A stretch of 64,000 nt of DNA. It comes from Longimicrobiales bacterium (lineage in GTDB: Bacteria; Gemmatimonadota; Gemmatimonadetes; Longimicrobiales; Gaopeijiaceae). Below the pieces are notes generated by a model. The model had not been told where the DNA came from, made no database searches, and saw nothing but the letters and a program-made list of their open reading frames with translations. Shown here one piece after another: positions 44,048-54,984 of this stretch (position 1 is its first letter; each line of letters starts with the position of its first letter). The position numbers and the translations under genes are program-made. Where the stretch lies: assembly GCA_951813395.1 (NCBI GenBank), contig OX638356.1, forward strand, positions 1,777,340 to 1,841,339. The letters run 5' to 3'.

Positions 44048-46588
44048 ATGGACGCGTTCCCGCTCCGCATGGCGCGGCGGCAGTGGCGGGCAACGCTGCG
44101 CCGCCTGGGCGTCTACATGACCTCGATCACGGTGGGGGTGGCCGCCCTGGTCGCGCTCCACTCCTTTCGCGACGACGTCGTCCGTTCGATCCAGGCGGAA
44201 AACCGGACCCTCCTGGGGGGAGATGTCCGGATCGGGGCGAACCGTCCGTTGCCCGACTCGGTGATGACCATCGTCGACTCGCTGGTGGCGAATGGCGCTG
44301 AGGCGGCGCGGGTGACCGGCCTCCTGTCCATGGCCCTGGCCGAAGAGAACGGGCGCACCAGACTCGTTCAATTGCGCGGCGTGGAGCCCGGCTTTCCATA
44401 CCATGGGCGGGTCACCACCGATCCGCCGGGCCTGTGGGGAGCGCTGGCGCGGGGTGCCGTGCTCGTCGATCCCGCGCTGATGGCGCAGATGAACATCGGC
44501 GCGGGTGACGTCCTGCGCCTGGGAAGCGCCGATTTCGTGGTCGCGGGTACGGTGGCCGGCCTGCCCACCGATGTCGGCCTGCAGACCGCCACAGGTCCGC
44601 GGGTGTTCGTCGCGCACGAGCGGCTCCCGGCGACCGGACTCCTGGGCATGGGAAGCCTTTCGAGGCACAACGTCTACCTGCGACTCCCCGACGGGGCGGA
44701 TCCGGACGAGATCGAGGAGGAGCACGAAGCGGTGCTGCGCGCCACGCGGGTATCGTTTCGCACACCGGAGGAACACGCGCGCTCCCTGACGCGGTCCACC
44801 GACTTCCTTGCCGACTACCTGGGCCTGATCGGCCTGGCGGCGCTGCTGCTCGGAGGCATTGGCGTGGGCAGCGCCGTCAACGTGTTCGTGCGTGCCAACT
44901 TCACCTCAATCGCGGTATTGCGGTGTCTGGGGGCGACGCGCCGGCAGGTATTCGCCACCTACGTTCTGCAGTCGGTCTGGATGGGGTTCCTGGGTTCGGT
45001 CCTCGGGGTGGTGGCCGGGCTCGTGGTGCAGCGGCTCCTCCCTCTCCTCATCCGGGATGTCCTGCCGGTCGAGGTCCAGTCCTCGATCTCACCCGGCGCC
45101 GTCGCATTCGGGTTGGCCCTGGGGACGTGGGTGGCATTCATCTTCGCGCTCCTGCCGCTGCTGGAAGTGCGGCACGTCTCCCCGCTGCAGACGCTGCGCG
45201 TGGTGGCCGAGGGTGTGCGGCGCCGGGACCGCGACAGGATCGCGGCCATCGCGGCGCTCGGAGCGACGGTGCTCGCGCTCACGCTTTTCGAGGCTCCGTC
45301 GCCCGAAGCCGGTTTTGCGTTTGCCGGAGGTCTGACGGTGATCACGGGCCTGCTCTGGTGCGTCGCGGCGGGTCTCGCCCGCGGCACGCGCCGGTTCTTT
45401 CCGCGCCGGTTGGGCTACCCTGTCCGGCAGGGAGTGGCAAACCTCTTCCGCCCCGGCAACCAGACCGTCGCCGTGACGCTGGCTCTCGGTTTCGGCGTGC
45501 TCGTGGTGGGTGTGATCGCACAGTTGCAGCGCAACCTCGCGAGAGAGCTGTCGCTCGAGCAAGGTGCCGGCGCCACCAACATGGTCCTCTTTGACATTCA
45601 GCCGGATCAGGAGGCCGCGGTCGAGGCGCTGCTGGGCCGCTACGCGGTGGGGGCGCCCGAAGTCGCACCGATGGTGACGGCGCGTGTGGCGGCGCTGAAC
45701 GGCCGTCCCGTGACCGACATCCTGGCCGACAGCCTCGACGAACGCCGGCCCGAACGGTGGACGTTGCGGCGCGAATACCGCAACACCTATCGCGCGGAGC
45801 TGAAGGAAAGCGAGGCGGTGGTGGCCGGCGAGTGGTGGGATGGCCGGGACACGCAGCGGCGCGAGCCTGGGCGCGTGTCGGTGGAGGAAGAGCTGGCCGA
45901 CGATCTCAGGGTGGGCGTGGGCGACGGGATCACGTGGATGGTGGGCGGCACGGAGATCCGCACCGTTGTCGCGAGTCTGCGCAGCGTGGACTGGGCCCGG
46001 CTGGACACCAACTTCTTCGTGGTCTTCGAGCCCGGCGTGCTGGAGGAGTTGCCGCGCACCAGCATCATGCTCGCCAGCGTGCCGGCCGACGATGACAGGG
46101 CCCGGTTTCAGGAGGCGCTGGTCCGGGACCATCCCAACGTGACGGTTCTGGACCTGGCGACGATAAGGCAGACCGTCGAGGCGGTCCTTTCGCGCGTGGT
46201 CGCCGCCATTCGGATTCTGGCGGGGCTCTGCACGGCCGCGGGGCTGATCGTGATGGCCGGATCGATCGCGTCCACGCGCGCGCAGCGCCGGCGCGAGGGT
46301 GCCCTGTTGCGGACGCTGGGGGCCCGGCCCGGACAGGTACGGCGGATCCTGCTGAGCGAATACGTCGCCCTTGGCGCCCTCGCGGGGCTGGCCGGCGGTG
46401 TCCTGGCCATCGGGGCCGGCTGGTTGTTGACCGTCCGCCTGTTCGGACTGGAATACCAGCCCGCGCTGGGGGTGGCCACGCTGATTTGGGTGGCCGTAGT
46501 GGTCTTGACGGTACTGGCGGGCGTGGCGAGCGGACGGGGGAGCGGTGGCGGCACACCGCTGCAGGTCCTGCGGGCGGAGGTCGACTAG
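44048..46588 (+). CDS. ybbP: FtsX-like ABC permease (YbbP family)
   Basis: 846 residues from ATG 44048, two bases after the ATPase stop. Two FtsX-type membrane blocks: one N-terminal helix (VYMTSITVGVAALVALHSF) and periplasmic part, a helix group (YLGLIGLAALLLGGIGVGSA, VWMGFLGSVLGVVAGLVVQR), a second periplasmic domain (about 500-690) and the last helices (ILAGLCTAAGLIVMAGSIAS, LGALAGLAGGVLAIGAGWLL). YbbAP-type systems are mechanotransmission or lipid/lipoprotein-extracting transporters; with TesA nearby, release of a hydrophobic compound is plausible but unproven. Confidence 0.9.
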   Translation: MDAFPLRMARRQWRATLRRLGVYMTSITVGVAALVALHSFRDDVVRSIQAENRTLLGGDVRIGANRPLPDSVMTIVDSLVANGAEAARVTGLLSMALAEENGRTRLVQLRGVEPGFPYHGRVTTDPPGLWGALARGAVLVDPALMAQMNIGAGDVLRLGSADFVVAGTVAGLPTDVGLQTATGPRVFVAHERLPATGLLGMGSLSRHNVYLRLPDGADPDEIEEEHEAVLRATRVSFRTPEEHARSLTRSTDFLADYLGLIGLAALLLGGIGVGSAVNVFVRANFTSIAVLRCLGATRRQVFATYVLQSVWMGFLGSVLGVVAGLVVQRLLPLLIRDVLPVEVQSSISPGAVAFGLALGTWVAFIFALLPLLEVRHVSPLQTLRVVAEGVRRRDRDRIAAIAALGATVLALTLFEAPSPEAGFAFAGGLTVITGLLWCVAAGLARGTRRFFPRRLGYPVRQGVANLFRPGNQTVAVTLALGFGVLVVGVIAQLQRNLARELSLEQGAGATNMVLFDIQPDQEAAVEALLGRYAVGAPEVAPMVTARVAALNGRPVTDILADSLDERRPERWTLRREYRNTYRAELKESEAVVAGEWWDGRDTQRREPGRVSVEEELADDLRVGVGDGITWMVGGTEIRTVVASLRSVDWARLDTNFFVVFEPGVLEELPRTSIMLASVPADDDRARFQEALVRDHPNVTVLDLATIRQTVEAVLSRVVAAIRILAGLCTAAGLIVMAGSIASTRAQRRREGALLRTLGARPGQVRRILLSEYVALGALAGLAGGVLAIGAGWLLTVRLFGLEYQPALGVATLIWVAVVVLTVLAGVASGRGSGGGTPLQVLRAEVD

Positions 46589-46614
46589 CTCGGGCGGACA
46601 ATCCGGATACCAGA

Positions 46615-46642
46615 GCGGGGCGCCTCCGCGGAGGCGCCCCGC
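46615..46642. terminator. strong bidirectional hairpin after ybbP
   Basis: GCGGGGCGCCTCC (46615-46627) and GGAGGCGCCCCGC (46630-46642) form a perfect 13-bp stem with a 2-base loop between two convergent genes. No T-run follows, so termination would depend on the hairpin itself or on Rho. Confidence 0.65.
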
Positions 46643-46691
46643 CCGGCACGCAAACGGCCGCTGGCTCGCGGCGGCGCGTTGTTTCGTCGCT

Positions 46692-47234
46692 CTACTGCGT
46701 CGCTCCGGACGAAGTCGTGGAAACCGTAGCAGTCTCAGTCTCTACCCAGCGGTTTCTCAAGTCGTCCCGGATCTCGTCCGGCAGCAGAGGGGAATTGGCG
46801 AGCAGCCGGGCCCTGCCGACGAGGCCCAGCGCTCTCGCGTTGCGGCCGTTCGCCTCCGCGACCCATGCAGCGTCCACGAATGCGTTCGCGGCCACGATCA
46901 CGTCGCCGAGTGCGAGCGCGCGGTGGCCGGCCGCCTCGAAGTCACGGAGGGCGTCACCCTTGTCGCCGTGATAGTAGGACAGGCGCGCCGCCTGTATGAG
47001 GTCCGCCACCCCCGCCGGGTCGCTGGACGGTCGCAGCTCGGCCGCCCGCCGGAACAGTGTGGCCGCGCGGCCCCATTCTCCCAGATCCTGCATGTGCTCC
47101 TGAGCCTTCATCTCGAGCGCTTCGATCTCGCTTACCTCGACGTAGGCGGTGGTCTGTGCGGAAGCTGCGGCAGCGCTGGCCGCCACGAGTGTTGCCGCCA
47201 TCGCGGCACGGGTCCATCCGGTCCTGATCTGCAT
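46692..47234 (-). CDS. exported helical (TPR-like) protein
   Basis: 180 residues from ATG 47234 with GGAG upstream. Signal peptide ending ASAAAASAQ, then paired helices (MKAQEHMQDLGEWGRAATLF, AARLSYYHGDKGDALRDFEA, IVAANAFVDAAWVAEANGRN) like TPRs, and a Thr/Ser-rich end. Periplasmic. No specific function recognised; the 187 bases upstream are free of genes. Confidence 0.72.
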   Translation of the reverse strand: MQIRTGWTRAAMAATLVAASAAAASAQTTAYVEVSEIEALEMKAQEHMQDLGEWGRAATLFRRAAELRPSSDPAGVADLIQAARLSYYHGDKGDALRDFEAAGHRALALGDVIVAANAFVDAAWVAEANGRNARALGLVGRARLLANSPLLPDEIRDDLRNRWVETETATVSTTSSGATQ

Positions 47235-47421
47235 ATCGATTCTCCGTTTCCCCTGAATCGGGTGTTGGGTTCGGGCGCGGGCCGTTGCCTCTCTCCGCGC
47301 CCCGGCGGCGGACTCGAATCCTGGCACCCCGCCGGAATCCTCTCGCCGCACGGTGGTCAGATACGCGAGCGGCGGGTAGATGTTTCACGGGCGGTGAAAC
47401 GAGCCCGATCTCCGAGGCGGG

Positions 47422-48582
47422 TCAGGCGAAGAATCGACGGAGCCGCGCGACGGCTCGCTCCAGGGTTTCCACCCTCTTGCAGAAGGCGAAGCGCACAAGC
47501 CCGTTCCCGTCCTCGGGCCGGTTGTAGAAGGACGATCCGGGAACGGGCGCGACGCCGCCCTCCCTGGCGAGCCACGTGCTGAAGGCGGTGTCGTCCAGGG
47601 CGCTGAGCTCCGAAAAGCCGGCCATGATGTAGTAGGCGCCCTCGGGCGGGCGGCAGGCGAAGCCCGATGCGCGAAGCCCGGCGTACAGCACGTCGCGGCG
47701 TCGCAGGTAGTCCCGTGCGATGCCCTCGTAGTAGTCGCTGCCCAGAGCATCGATGCCCGCCGCGCACGCCGCCTGCAGCGGGGCGGGAGCTCCGACGGTG
47801 AGAAAATCGTGGACCTTGCGGATCGCGTCGGTCAGGTGGGCGGGCGCGACGATCGTCCCGACTCTCCAGCCGGTCACGCTGAAGGTCTTCGACAGTCCGG
47901 AGATGATGATCGTCCGTTCGCGCATTCCCGGCAGTCTGGCCATTGGAACGTGCGTCCCGTCGTAGACGATGTGCTCGTAGATCTCGTCCGTGATGGCGAG
48001 GAGGTCATGCTCGATACAGAGCTCCGCGACCGCCTTCATTTCGTCGTCGCCGAAGACCCGTCCGGAAGGGTTGTTGGGGGTATTGATCACGATCGCCCGG
48101 GTACGGGGGCTCAAAGCCTGCCTCAGGCGGTCCGGATCCAGTCGAAACTCCGGCAGCGACAACGGCACGAAAACGGGGCTCGCCTGACAAAGGACGGCAT
48201 CCGGCCCGTAGTTCTCGTAGAAAGGCTCAAGAACGACAACTTCATCGCCGGGGTCGATGGTCGCGAGCATCACGGCCGCCATTGCCTCGGTGGCCCCGCA
48301 AGTGACTGTCACCTCACGGTCACGGTCCACCTCGATCCCGTACCACTCCCGGTATTTGCGGGCGAGCGCGGAGCGGAGCGCAGGGGTTCCCCACGTGATC
48401 GCGTACTGATTGTCGTCGTCCCGGATTGCCCTGCAGGCGGCGTCCTTGAGCAGTTGGGGAGCCGGGAAGTCGGGGAAACCCTGGGCCAGGTTGATTGCCT
48501 CGAACCGGCGCGCGACGCGGGTCATGTCGCGAATGACGGATTCGGTGAACGTGTGAGTACGAACAGCTGTGCGCCGGCTCAT
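47422..48582 (-). CDS. class I/II PLP aminotransferase (methionine/kynurenine type)
   Basis: 386 residues from ATG 48582. Fold-type I aminotransferase: INLAQGFPDFPAP, VTVTCGATEAMAAVM, INTPNNPSGRVF, ITDEIYEHIVYDG and the PLP lysine in SGLSKTFSVTGWRVG. Closest by motifs to the YbdL/KAT group (methionine or kynurenine as amino donor); aspartate-type enzymes cannot be excluded. Divergent from the sigma-like regulator. Confidence 0.88.
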   Translation of the reverse strand: MSRRTAVRTHTFTESVIRDMTRVARRFEAINLAQGFPDFPAPQLLKDAACRAIRDDDNQYAITWGTPALRSALARKYREWYGIEVDRDREVTVTCGATEAMAAVMLATIDPGDEVVVLEPFYENYGPDAVLCQASPVFVPLSLPEFRLDPDRLRQALSPRTRAIVINTPNNPSGRVFGDDEMKAVAELCIEHDLLAITDEIYEHIVYDGTHVPMARLPGMRERTIIISGLSKTFSVTGWRVGTIVAPAHLTDAIRKVHDFLTVGAPAPLQAACAAGIDALGSDYYEGIARDYLRRRDVLYAGLRASGFACRPPEGAYYIMAGFSELSALDDTAFSTWLAREGGVAPVPGSSFYNRPEDGNGLVRFAFCKRVETLERAVARLRRFFA

Positions 48583-48621
48583 GGTGGTGACACGATAGGC
48601 CTGCGACGTCGAGGCCGCTAG

Positions 48622-48650
48622 TTGACGAAGCGTTGGATTCGCAGTATTAT
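48622..48650 (+). promoter_or_regulatory. promoter of the sigma-like regulator gene
   Basis: TTGACG (48622-48627), 17 bases, TATTAT (48645-48650). A good sigma-70 match in a locally AT-rich patch. Transcription from about 48657 gives a short leader before ATG 48703. Confidence 0.6.
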
Positions 48651-48702
48651 ATGATATGCCCGCCTGGCGACGAATTGCGTGACCCATTTCGCGTAGCACC
48701 CG

Positions 48703-50193
48703 ATGACCCAGCCGACCCGCGCCGACTACCGTGACGCCGTAGATCGACTGTTGGCGTGCGCGGTGCTCTTTCACGGCGCCGACACCGTGGCCGACCTGGC
48801 AGACGTCGACTGGGCCGCGCTGCTGGAGCAGAGTGGTCTCGAAGGCGCGGCCAACGAGATCGATTTCACCCAATCCGCTTCGGCGCTGCGCTCCGAAATA
48901 CAGATCGGGCAAGAGTTTGCAGCCGCCTTGCAGAGTCTTGACGAGAGGCGCCGGCGGATTGCGCTCAAGAGGACATACGCCCGGAATCCGAGGAAGCTGG
49001 CGGCGCTGGGGAACGAGTTCGGGGTCAGCCGCGAGCGGGCCCGGCAACTGGAGGTCCGGTTGCGGTACGCGGTGGACCAGCAAGTGGCCGATTCCGTCCG
49101 GAGGGCGGTGGGTTGGCTTCGGCGCGCCGTCGGGTCCGCGGCCCGACCGGAGAAATTCGACCGGATCCTCGATCTGCTGGTGGGCGATGCGCCTCCCGAG
49201 TTGAGGACGGCCGCCGAAGTTGCGGTGATGTCCGCGGGCGGATACGAGAGGCTGGACGGTGTCGTGGGTGACGAGCGCTTCAGGGTGCTCATCAACCAGG
49301 CGCGCCTGCACGCGCCCGGGTTCGCCAACGAAGCGGGGGTCGTCGACGAGCAGGGCCTGCGGGCGGTCGTCGGCGGAGACGATGTGCCCGAGTGGGATGC
49401 TCTCGTGCGCAATGCGCGCCTGGTCCGCATCGGCCGGAGTCTGGTGATCCGCGACACGCGGAGGGCACGCGTCTTCGTGGCCCTGCAGCAGCTGGAACGA
49501 CCCTGCCGGCGAGAGACGATCGCCGAGGTCACGGGGCTGGCGGACGGTTCGTCCCTCTCCAGCCTGTTGTCGTCGGACCCGCTCTTCGTGCGCTTCACCA
49601 AGGATCGGTGGGGGCTCGCCGAATGGACGGACGAGCCCTACGAGGGTGTCGTCGAGGCGATCATGAAGCGCATCGGCGACGGTGGCGGCGAGGCCAGCGT
49701 GGCGTCCCTGGTTGCGGAGATCCCCGCGCGTTTCGACGTGCTTCCGGCGACGGTCAGAAACTACATCGGCACGAGGAAGTTCCAGGTCGTCGGAGAAATG
49801 GTCCGCGTCGTCGACCGGCCGACAACGCCCGTGCAGAGACTGAGCGAGGCACGGGACGTGGTATGGACCCGCGGGGGGAATCCGGTGCTTCGTTTCACGA
49901 TCGGGGGGCACCACCTCCGGGGCAACAGCCAGAAGATCTCGGGAGCAGTCGCCCAGCACCTCGGCGTGGGTCTCGACGAGTCGGCCAAGATCCCGTTCGC
50001 CCATCCGGCCGGTGTGGATGCGGCCTCGGTGATCTGGCGGTCCTACGATCCGAACGGGCCCGAGATGGGACGCCTGCGTGAGGCGCTGATCGAGTGCGGT
50101 CTGGTACCGGGAGACACGGCCTACGTGGCGCTGCATCCTGGCGGCCTGTCCATGTTGCAGGATGGATCGGAGTTGGTGGACGCGGCACCGTGA
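48703..50193 (+). CDS. large sigma-region-4-like helix-turn-helix protein
   Basis: 496 residues. Residues about 78-125 read like sigma-70 region 4 ([40 protein letters not shown]), with the RERARQLE signature that contacts the -35 element. There is no region 2, so it should not act as a full sigma factor. The rest (about 200-480) looks like helical/winged modules, including a repair-like unit (CRRETIAEVTGLADGSSLSS) and WTRGGNPVLRFTIGGHHLRG. Possibly a DNA-binding regulator or RNA-polymerase-associated factor. Target unknown. Confidence 0.65.
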   Translation: MTQPTRADYRDAVDRLLACAVLFHGADTVADLADVDWAALLEQSGLEGAANEIDFTQSASALRSEIQIGQEFAAALQSLDERRRRIALKRTYARNPRKLAALGNEFGVSRERARQLEVRLRYAVDQQVADSVRRAVGWLRRAVGSAARPEKFDRILDLLVGDAPPELRTAAEVAVMSAGGYERLDGVVGDERFRVLINQARLHAPGFANEAGVVDEQGLRAVVGGDDVPEWDALVRNARLVRIGRSLVIRDTRRARVFVALQQLERPCRRETIAEVTGLADGSSLSSLLSSDPLFVRFTKDRWGLAEWTDEPYEGVVEAIMKRIGDGGGEASVASLVAEIPARFDVLPATVRNYIGTRKFQVVGEMVRVVDRPTTPVQRLSEARDVVWTRGGNPVLRFTIGGHHLRGNSQKISGAVAQHLGVGLDESAKIPFAHPAGVDAASVIWRSYDPNGPEMGRLREALIECGLVPGDTAYVALHPGGLSMLQDGSELVDAAP

Positions 50194-50260
50194 GTGCGCT
50201 GGCCGGCCGGGGACTCGACCAGCCTTGACGCGAAACCGCAGGTCCGATTGAGCACGCGGC

Positions 50261-50578
50261 AGCACGACGCAGCGCCCGTACGGTCTGCGCACCGCGGCCG
50301 CCGGCGGTCCGGCGCTTCCCGTTGCCGGGGATTCGGATCCGCGGCGCTGGGGAATGCTCGCCCTGGTCGCCGAAGTTGCCCCTCAGGGCGCGGCCGGCAC
50401 CGCCCTGACGCTCCAGACCTGTCTCGGATTCCTCCTGGCGGCGGTCACGATCCAGGCCGTGCCCGCGGCGGCCGAAGTCGTGGGCTGGACCTGGGCCTTC
50501 GCATTGCTCGCGTTCGGGCCCGCGGCGGGAATCGCGGCGATCAGGCGGTTCCGGCGGCTTCGCGCTGACGGCGGATGA
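50261..50578 (+). pseudogene. 3' remnant of an MFS transporter gene
   Basis: In frame before and after the ATG at 50354, the sequence DSDPRRWGMLALVAEVAPQG, AGTALTLQTCLGFLLAAVTI and VVGWTWAFALLAFGPAAGIA matches the last membrane helices of major-facilitator transporters. The first ten or so helices are missing; sequence before about 50261 is not recognisable. The end overlaps the convergent YkvI-like gene. Best read as a broken gene. Confidence 0.6.
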
Positions 50579-51644
50579 GAATCCTGCCCCAGGTCAACAC
50601 CGGCAGGACGAAGACGGCCAGGTAGCCATACGTGATCCATCCGTAGCCCTGGGCGATCAGCGTTTCCAGGCCGAATTGTGCGATCAGCGCGCCCAGGCCC
50701 AGCATGGCCACCGCTGCGACGACGCGTGCCCGGGGAGAGAGTTGCCGGTTCCGCTCCTCGTACGTCTGGGCGATCCGTTCGTTGACGGCGTGGATCATCC
50801 CGGCCCCGGTTTCGACCAGAGTGCCGAAGAGCATCACCTGGAAGGCGATCTGGAAGCCGCGCGAGCCGAGCATCTCCAGCATGTAGTTGACCGGTACCGT
50901 TGCCGCCAGGATTTCCGGATACTCGCCCGCGATCGCCACGAAGAAGAGCAGGGCGGGGATCATCGCGATGGGACCGGTGAGGAGCCCCGCGATCAGGGTG
51001 TCCCGGCGGCTGCGGTGGTGGCGAATCGTGATGAGGACCGCCGGGAGGACGGCGAGGTTGTATCCCGCGTACTCCAGGCCGCCGCGGATCCAGCTCGCCT
51101 CCGCGACGCCGACCGCAAAGGAGGCGTGGATCGAGGGGCCGAAGCTGCGCAGGCACAGGATGAAGAAGATGAGGTAGACCAGGTACAGGACGCCCGACCA
51201 ACCGGCGAACGCACGCTCGATCACGCGGTTTCCCCCGAAGACCAGGAACCCGACGAGGGTCAGGATGCCGATGGCGCCCGCGAGGTAGGGGAGTCCGAAG
51301 GTCTCTTCCACGATCGACCCGGCCGCTGCGGCGATCACGGCGAGCACGATCATCATGAGGGCCAGGTAGAGGATCTCGAACGCGATCCAGTATCGCCCCA
51401 GCAGACGCTGGAAGAAGCTCCGGTAGTCGAAGGCCCGGAACACGCGGGCGAACTCGTAGCTCACGACGCACACGGCGCTCCAGACGGCGGTGGACAGGGC
51501 CATGGCGAGAATCCCGCCCAACGGACCGTGCGAAAGGAAGAACTCGGCCAACTCCCGTCCGGTACCGTAGCCGCCGGCAATCACGACCGACTGGAACATG
51601 AAGCCGGGCAGCAGATAGCGGCGCAGGACGCTCACCGTGGTCAC
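50541..51644 (-). CDS. YkvI-like integral membrane protein
   Basis: 367 residues with about ten membrane helices (LPGFMFQSVVIAGGYGTGRE, LALMMIVLAVIAAAAGSIVE, IPALLFFVAIAGEYPEILAA, FGTLVETGAGMIHAVNERI). The first helix with AGGYGTGRE fits the YkvI family of the APC-type transporter superfamily, whose substrate is unknown. Complete frame; 28 bases separate it from the ABC gene upstream of it on the same strand. Confidence 0.8.
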   Translation of the reverse strand: MTTVSVLRRYLLPGFMFQSVVIAGGYGTGRELAEFFLSHGPLGGILAMALSTAVWSAVCVVSYEFARVFRAFDYRSFFQRLLGRYWIAFEILYLALMMIVLAVIAAAAGSIVEETFGLPYLAGAIGILTLVGFLVFGGNRVIERAFAGWSGVLYLVYLIFFILCLRSFGPSIHASFAVGVAEASWIRGGLEYAGYNLAVLPAVLITIRHHRSRRDTLIAGLLTGPIAMIPALLFFVAIAGEYPEILAATVPVNYMLEMLGSRGFQIAFQVMLFGTLVETGAGMIHAVNERIAQTYEERNRQLSPRARVVAAVAMLGLGALIAQFGLETLIAQGYGWITYGYLAVFVLPVLTWGRILIRRQREAAGTA

Positions 51645-51671
51645 CTCCGTTGGTTGGGGACGGCGGTCAAG

Positions 51672-53269
51672 CTAGGACCTCACGCCGGGGGGCGCTACCA
51701 GCGACTCCGCGCGGGCCAGACCCCAGTCGCCGCAGATGGCGAGGACCGCTGCGGGGACGGCGCCGGACAGGATCATGACGGGATCCGATAGTGCCAGCCC
51801 CGCCACGATCGGGTCGCCGAGCCCACCCGCGCCGATGAAGGCGGCCAGGGTCGCGGTGCCGACATTGATCACGGCCGCCGTGCGCACGCCGGCCATGATC
51901 ACGGGTGCCGCCAGGGGCATTCGGATGCGCGTAAGCAGCTGCACCTCGGTCATTCCCAGCGCCCGTCCCGCGGAGACGGCGTCGGGCGCGGCCTCGACGA
52001 TGCCCGTGTAGGTGTTGCGAAGGATCGGCAGGAGCGAATAGAGGAAGAGCGCCACCACCGCCGGTGCCGCGCCGATCCCGAACACGGGGATCATGAATGC
52101 GAGGAGCGCGATTCCCGGAATGGTCTGAAGCAGGCCCGCCGTCCGAATGACAGCCTCGGCGATCGAGCGCCGCCGCTCCAGCGCGACACCGGCCGGCAGC
52201 GCAACCAGAATCGCCGCGCCCAGCGACACCAGCACCAGCAGGAGGTGCCGGGCGATCTGCCTTCCAAGGTCCGCGCGCTCGATCCACATATGTGCGGGCA
52301 GTGCGAGCAGGATGCTCCGTCCCTCACCGCGGGCCGACCGGCCGCTGTCGTCCCCGGCGTCCTCCCGGTCGCCAGGCGCAAGCCCGATGTCCACCAGCAG
52401 GCTGGTGGCAGCCTCCCCGACCGCGGCGCCATCGACCTCGATGCGCTCGTTTGCGCGCCGCACGGCTTCGACATCGATCCGGCCGGCCATGCGGGCAAGC
52501 GCAAGCACGGCTTCCGGACGATTGGCGTAGAAGTCGCCGCTCACGAGGGGAGCCGCGTCGTAGGGCGGGAAGAAGCCCCGGTCGTCGGCCAATACGGTCA
52601 GGTCGTAGCGCGAGATCGCACCATCCGTCGAATACGCGTCGATCACGTCGACCGCCCCCTCGGCGAGCGCCTGGTACTTCACCGCCTGGAGAAGACTGTG
52701 GGTTTCCCGGAATTCGATCGCGTACTCGGCGGCGAGCCCTTCGAGGCCGTCCGCGCGCCCCATGAAATCCGGGGAAAAACCGGCGGCCAGCTCTGGTGCC
52801 GCCTCGGCCAGCCCGGTCAACGTGCGCAGGTTCAGGGAGTCCGCGGCCGCCCTGCGCATGGCGATCGCATATGTGTTCTCGAAGCCCAGCGGGGGCAGCC
52901 AGCGCACGTTCCAGCTCGCCAGGAACGCGTCGCTGACCCTGCGGAAGACCTCTGCCGAGCCACCCGCCGCCGATTCTCCGAGAATCGCCGCGAGCCCGGT
53001 GCCCGTGTATTCGGGATAGACATCCACATCCCCGCGAATCAGGGCCTGAAACACCAGTTCGGTGGAAGCAAACCCCGGTCGGCGGTCGACCGCGTACCCC
53101 TGTGACTCGAGTACCTGTGCGAAGGCCTCGGCCAGGAGGTAGCTCTCGGCGAACGGCTTGGACGCGACGACGATCGGCGCCGTCTGCGCGTCCGCACGAC
53201 CCGTCGCAGCGACCAGGCCGCATGCCGTGCAGAGGGCAAGGACGATGGTTACTCTGGCTCGGCGCCCGG

Positions 53270-53273
<4 letters not shown>
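51672..53273 (-). CDS. fused binding protein-permease of a quaternary-amine (osmoprotectant) ABC system
   Basis: 533 residues from GTG 53273, overlapping the ATPase stop as GTGA. Order: signal peptide (VTIVLALCTACGLVAATGRA); OpuAC/ProX-like binding domain (about 30-300; IVVASKPFAESYLLAEAFAQ, DVDVYPEYTGTGLAAILGE, DVIDAYSTDGAISRYDLTVL); a linker; then a BPD permease domain (about 345-520; RTAGLLQTIPGIALLAFMIP, IVEAAPDAVSAGRALGMTEV, GTATLAAFIGAGGLGDPIVA). Substrate probably betaine, choline or a similar amine. Having the binding domain first differs from the EgtU type, where it follows the permease. Confidence 0.87.
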
Positions 53274-53988
<715 letters not shown>

Positions 53989-53998
<10 letters not shown>

Positions 53999-54984
53999 GG
54001 CGCACCCTCGCGCAGGGCCCGCACAAGCAGGTCGTCGTCCACATTGCCGCCGGTGACCAGCGCTACGACGGTCCGACCGGAGTCCACCGGAAGGCGCCCG
54101 TACATCAGCGCGGCCACCCCCGCCGCTCCGGAGGGCTCGACCACCAGCTTGGCACGGGTCAGCAGGAAGCGCATCGCTGACAGAATCTCGGCATCGGAAA
54201 CCAGCACCACGTCCTCGACGAATTCGGCGACGTATCGATAGTTCAGCTCTCCGGCCATGGGGGGAGCCAGCCCGTCCGCGACCGTGTCCGTGGCATCCAG
54301 ACGGGCCGCACGTCCCTGATCGAGGCTCCGCCGCATCGAGGGAGCCCCGTCGGGTTCCACGCCGAAGATGCGCACGGCCGACGCGCCGTCCCCCGGTGCC
54401 CCGGGGCCGGCCAGCGCCCCGGCGACCCCCGCAATCTGCCCCCCACCTCCCACGGGCACCACGATGGTCTTGTCGCCGGGAAGATCCTCGTCGATCTCGA
54501 GACCGGTCGAGCCGTGGCCGGCGATCACCGCCGTCGAGTCGAACGGATGGAGGAATGTCAGCCCGTCCTGCTCGGCCCTGCGCCGAGCCTCGCGGAAGGC
54601 GTCGGCCGCCGTCCCGTGGAGCACGACGTCGGCGCCGTACCCGAGGGTCGCCGCGACCTTGGTGCGCGACGCCCGCTCCGGCATCACGACCACCGCGCGG
54701 GTGCCGGTGCGCCGCGCCGCCCACGCCACGGCCTGCGCATGGTTCCCGGCCGAAATCGTTATCACCCCCCGGGCGCGCTCCCCGTCGCCGAGGCAGGCGA
54801 TCGAGTTGAGGGCGCCCCGCACCTTGAACGACCCCGTCTTCTGCAGGTTCTCGCACTTCAGCCAGACGGGCGCGCCGATCCCGTCCCCCAGCGTGCGAAG
54901 CGACAATACCGGCGTCCGATGGAGCGCAGCCGCCACGCGCCGTCTGGCGTTTTCAAAGTCTTTTCCCTCAAGCCAAGCGTTCAT
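53989..54984 (-). CDS. threonine/serine dehydratase-like PLP enzyme
   Basis: 331 residues from ATG 54984. Fold-type II PLP enzyme: the PLP lysine in LQKTGSFKVRGALNS, SAGNHAQAVAWAA, PVGGGGQIAGVAGAL (phosphate loop GGGG) and a serine-containing end VTGGNVDDDLL. Length and lack of a C-terminal ACT regulatory domain point to a catabolic-type threonine dehydratase or serine racemase. It leads the ABC genes in a three-gene unit, so a substrate amine or hydroxy amino acid could be linked. Confidence 0.88.

Noticed and set aside
48583-50292. Reverse-strand extension upstream of the aminotransferase
   Set aside because: Shadow of the sigma-like gene; the true start is the ATG at 48582.
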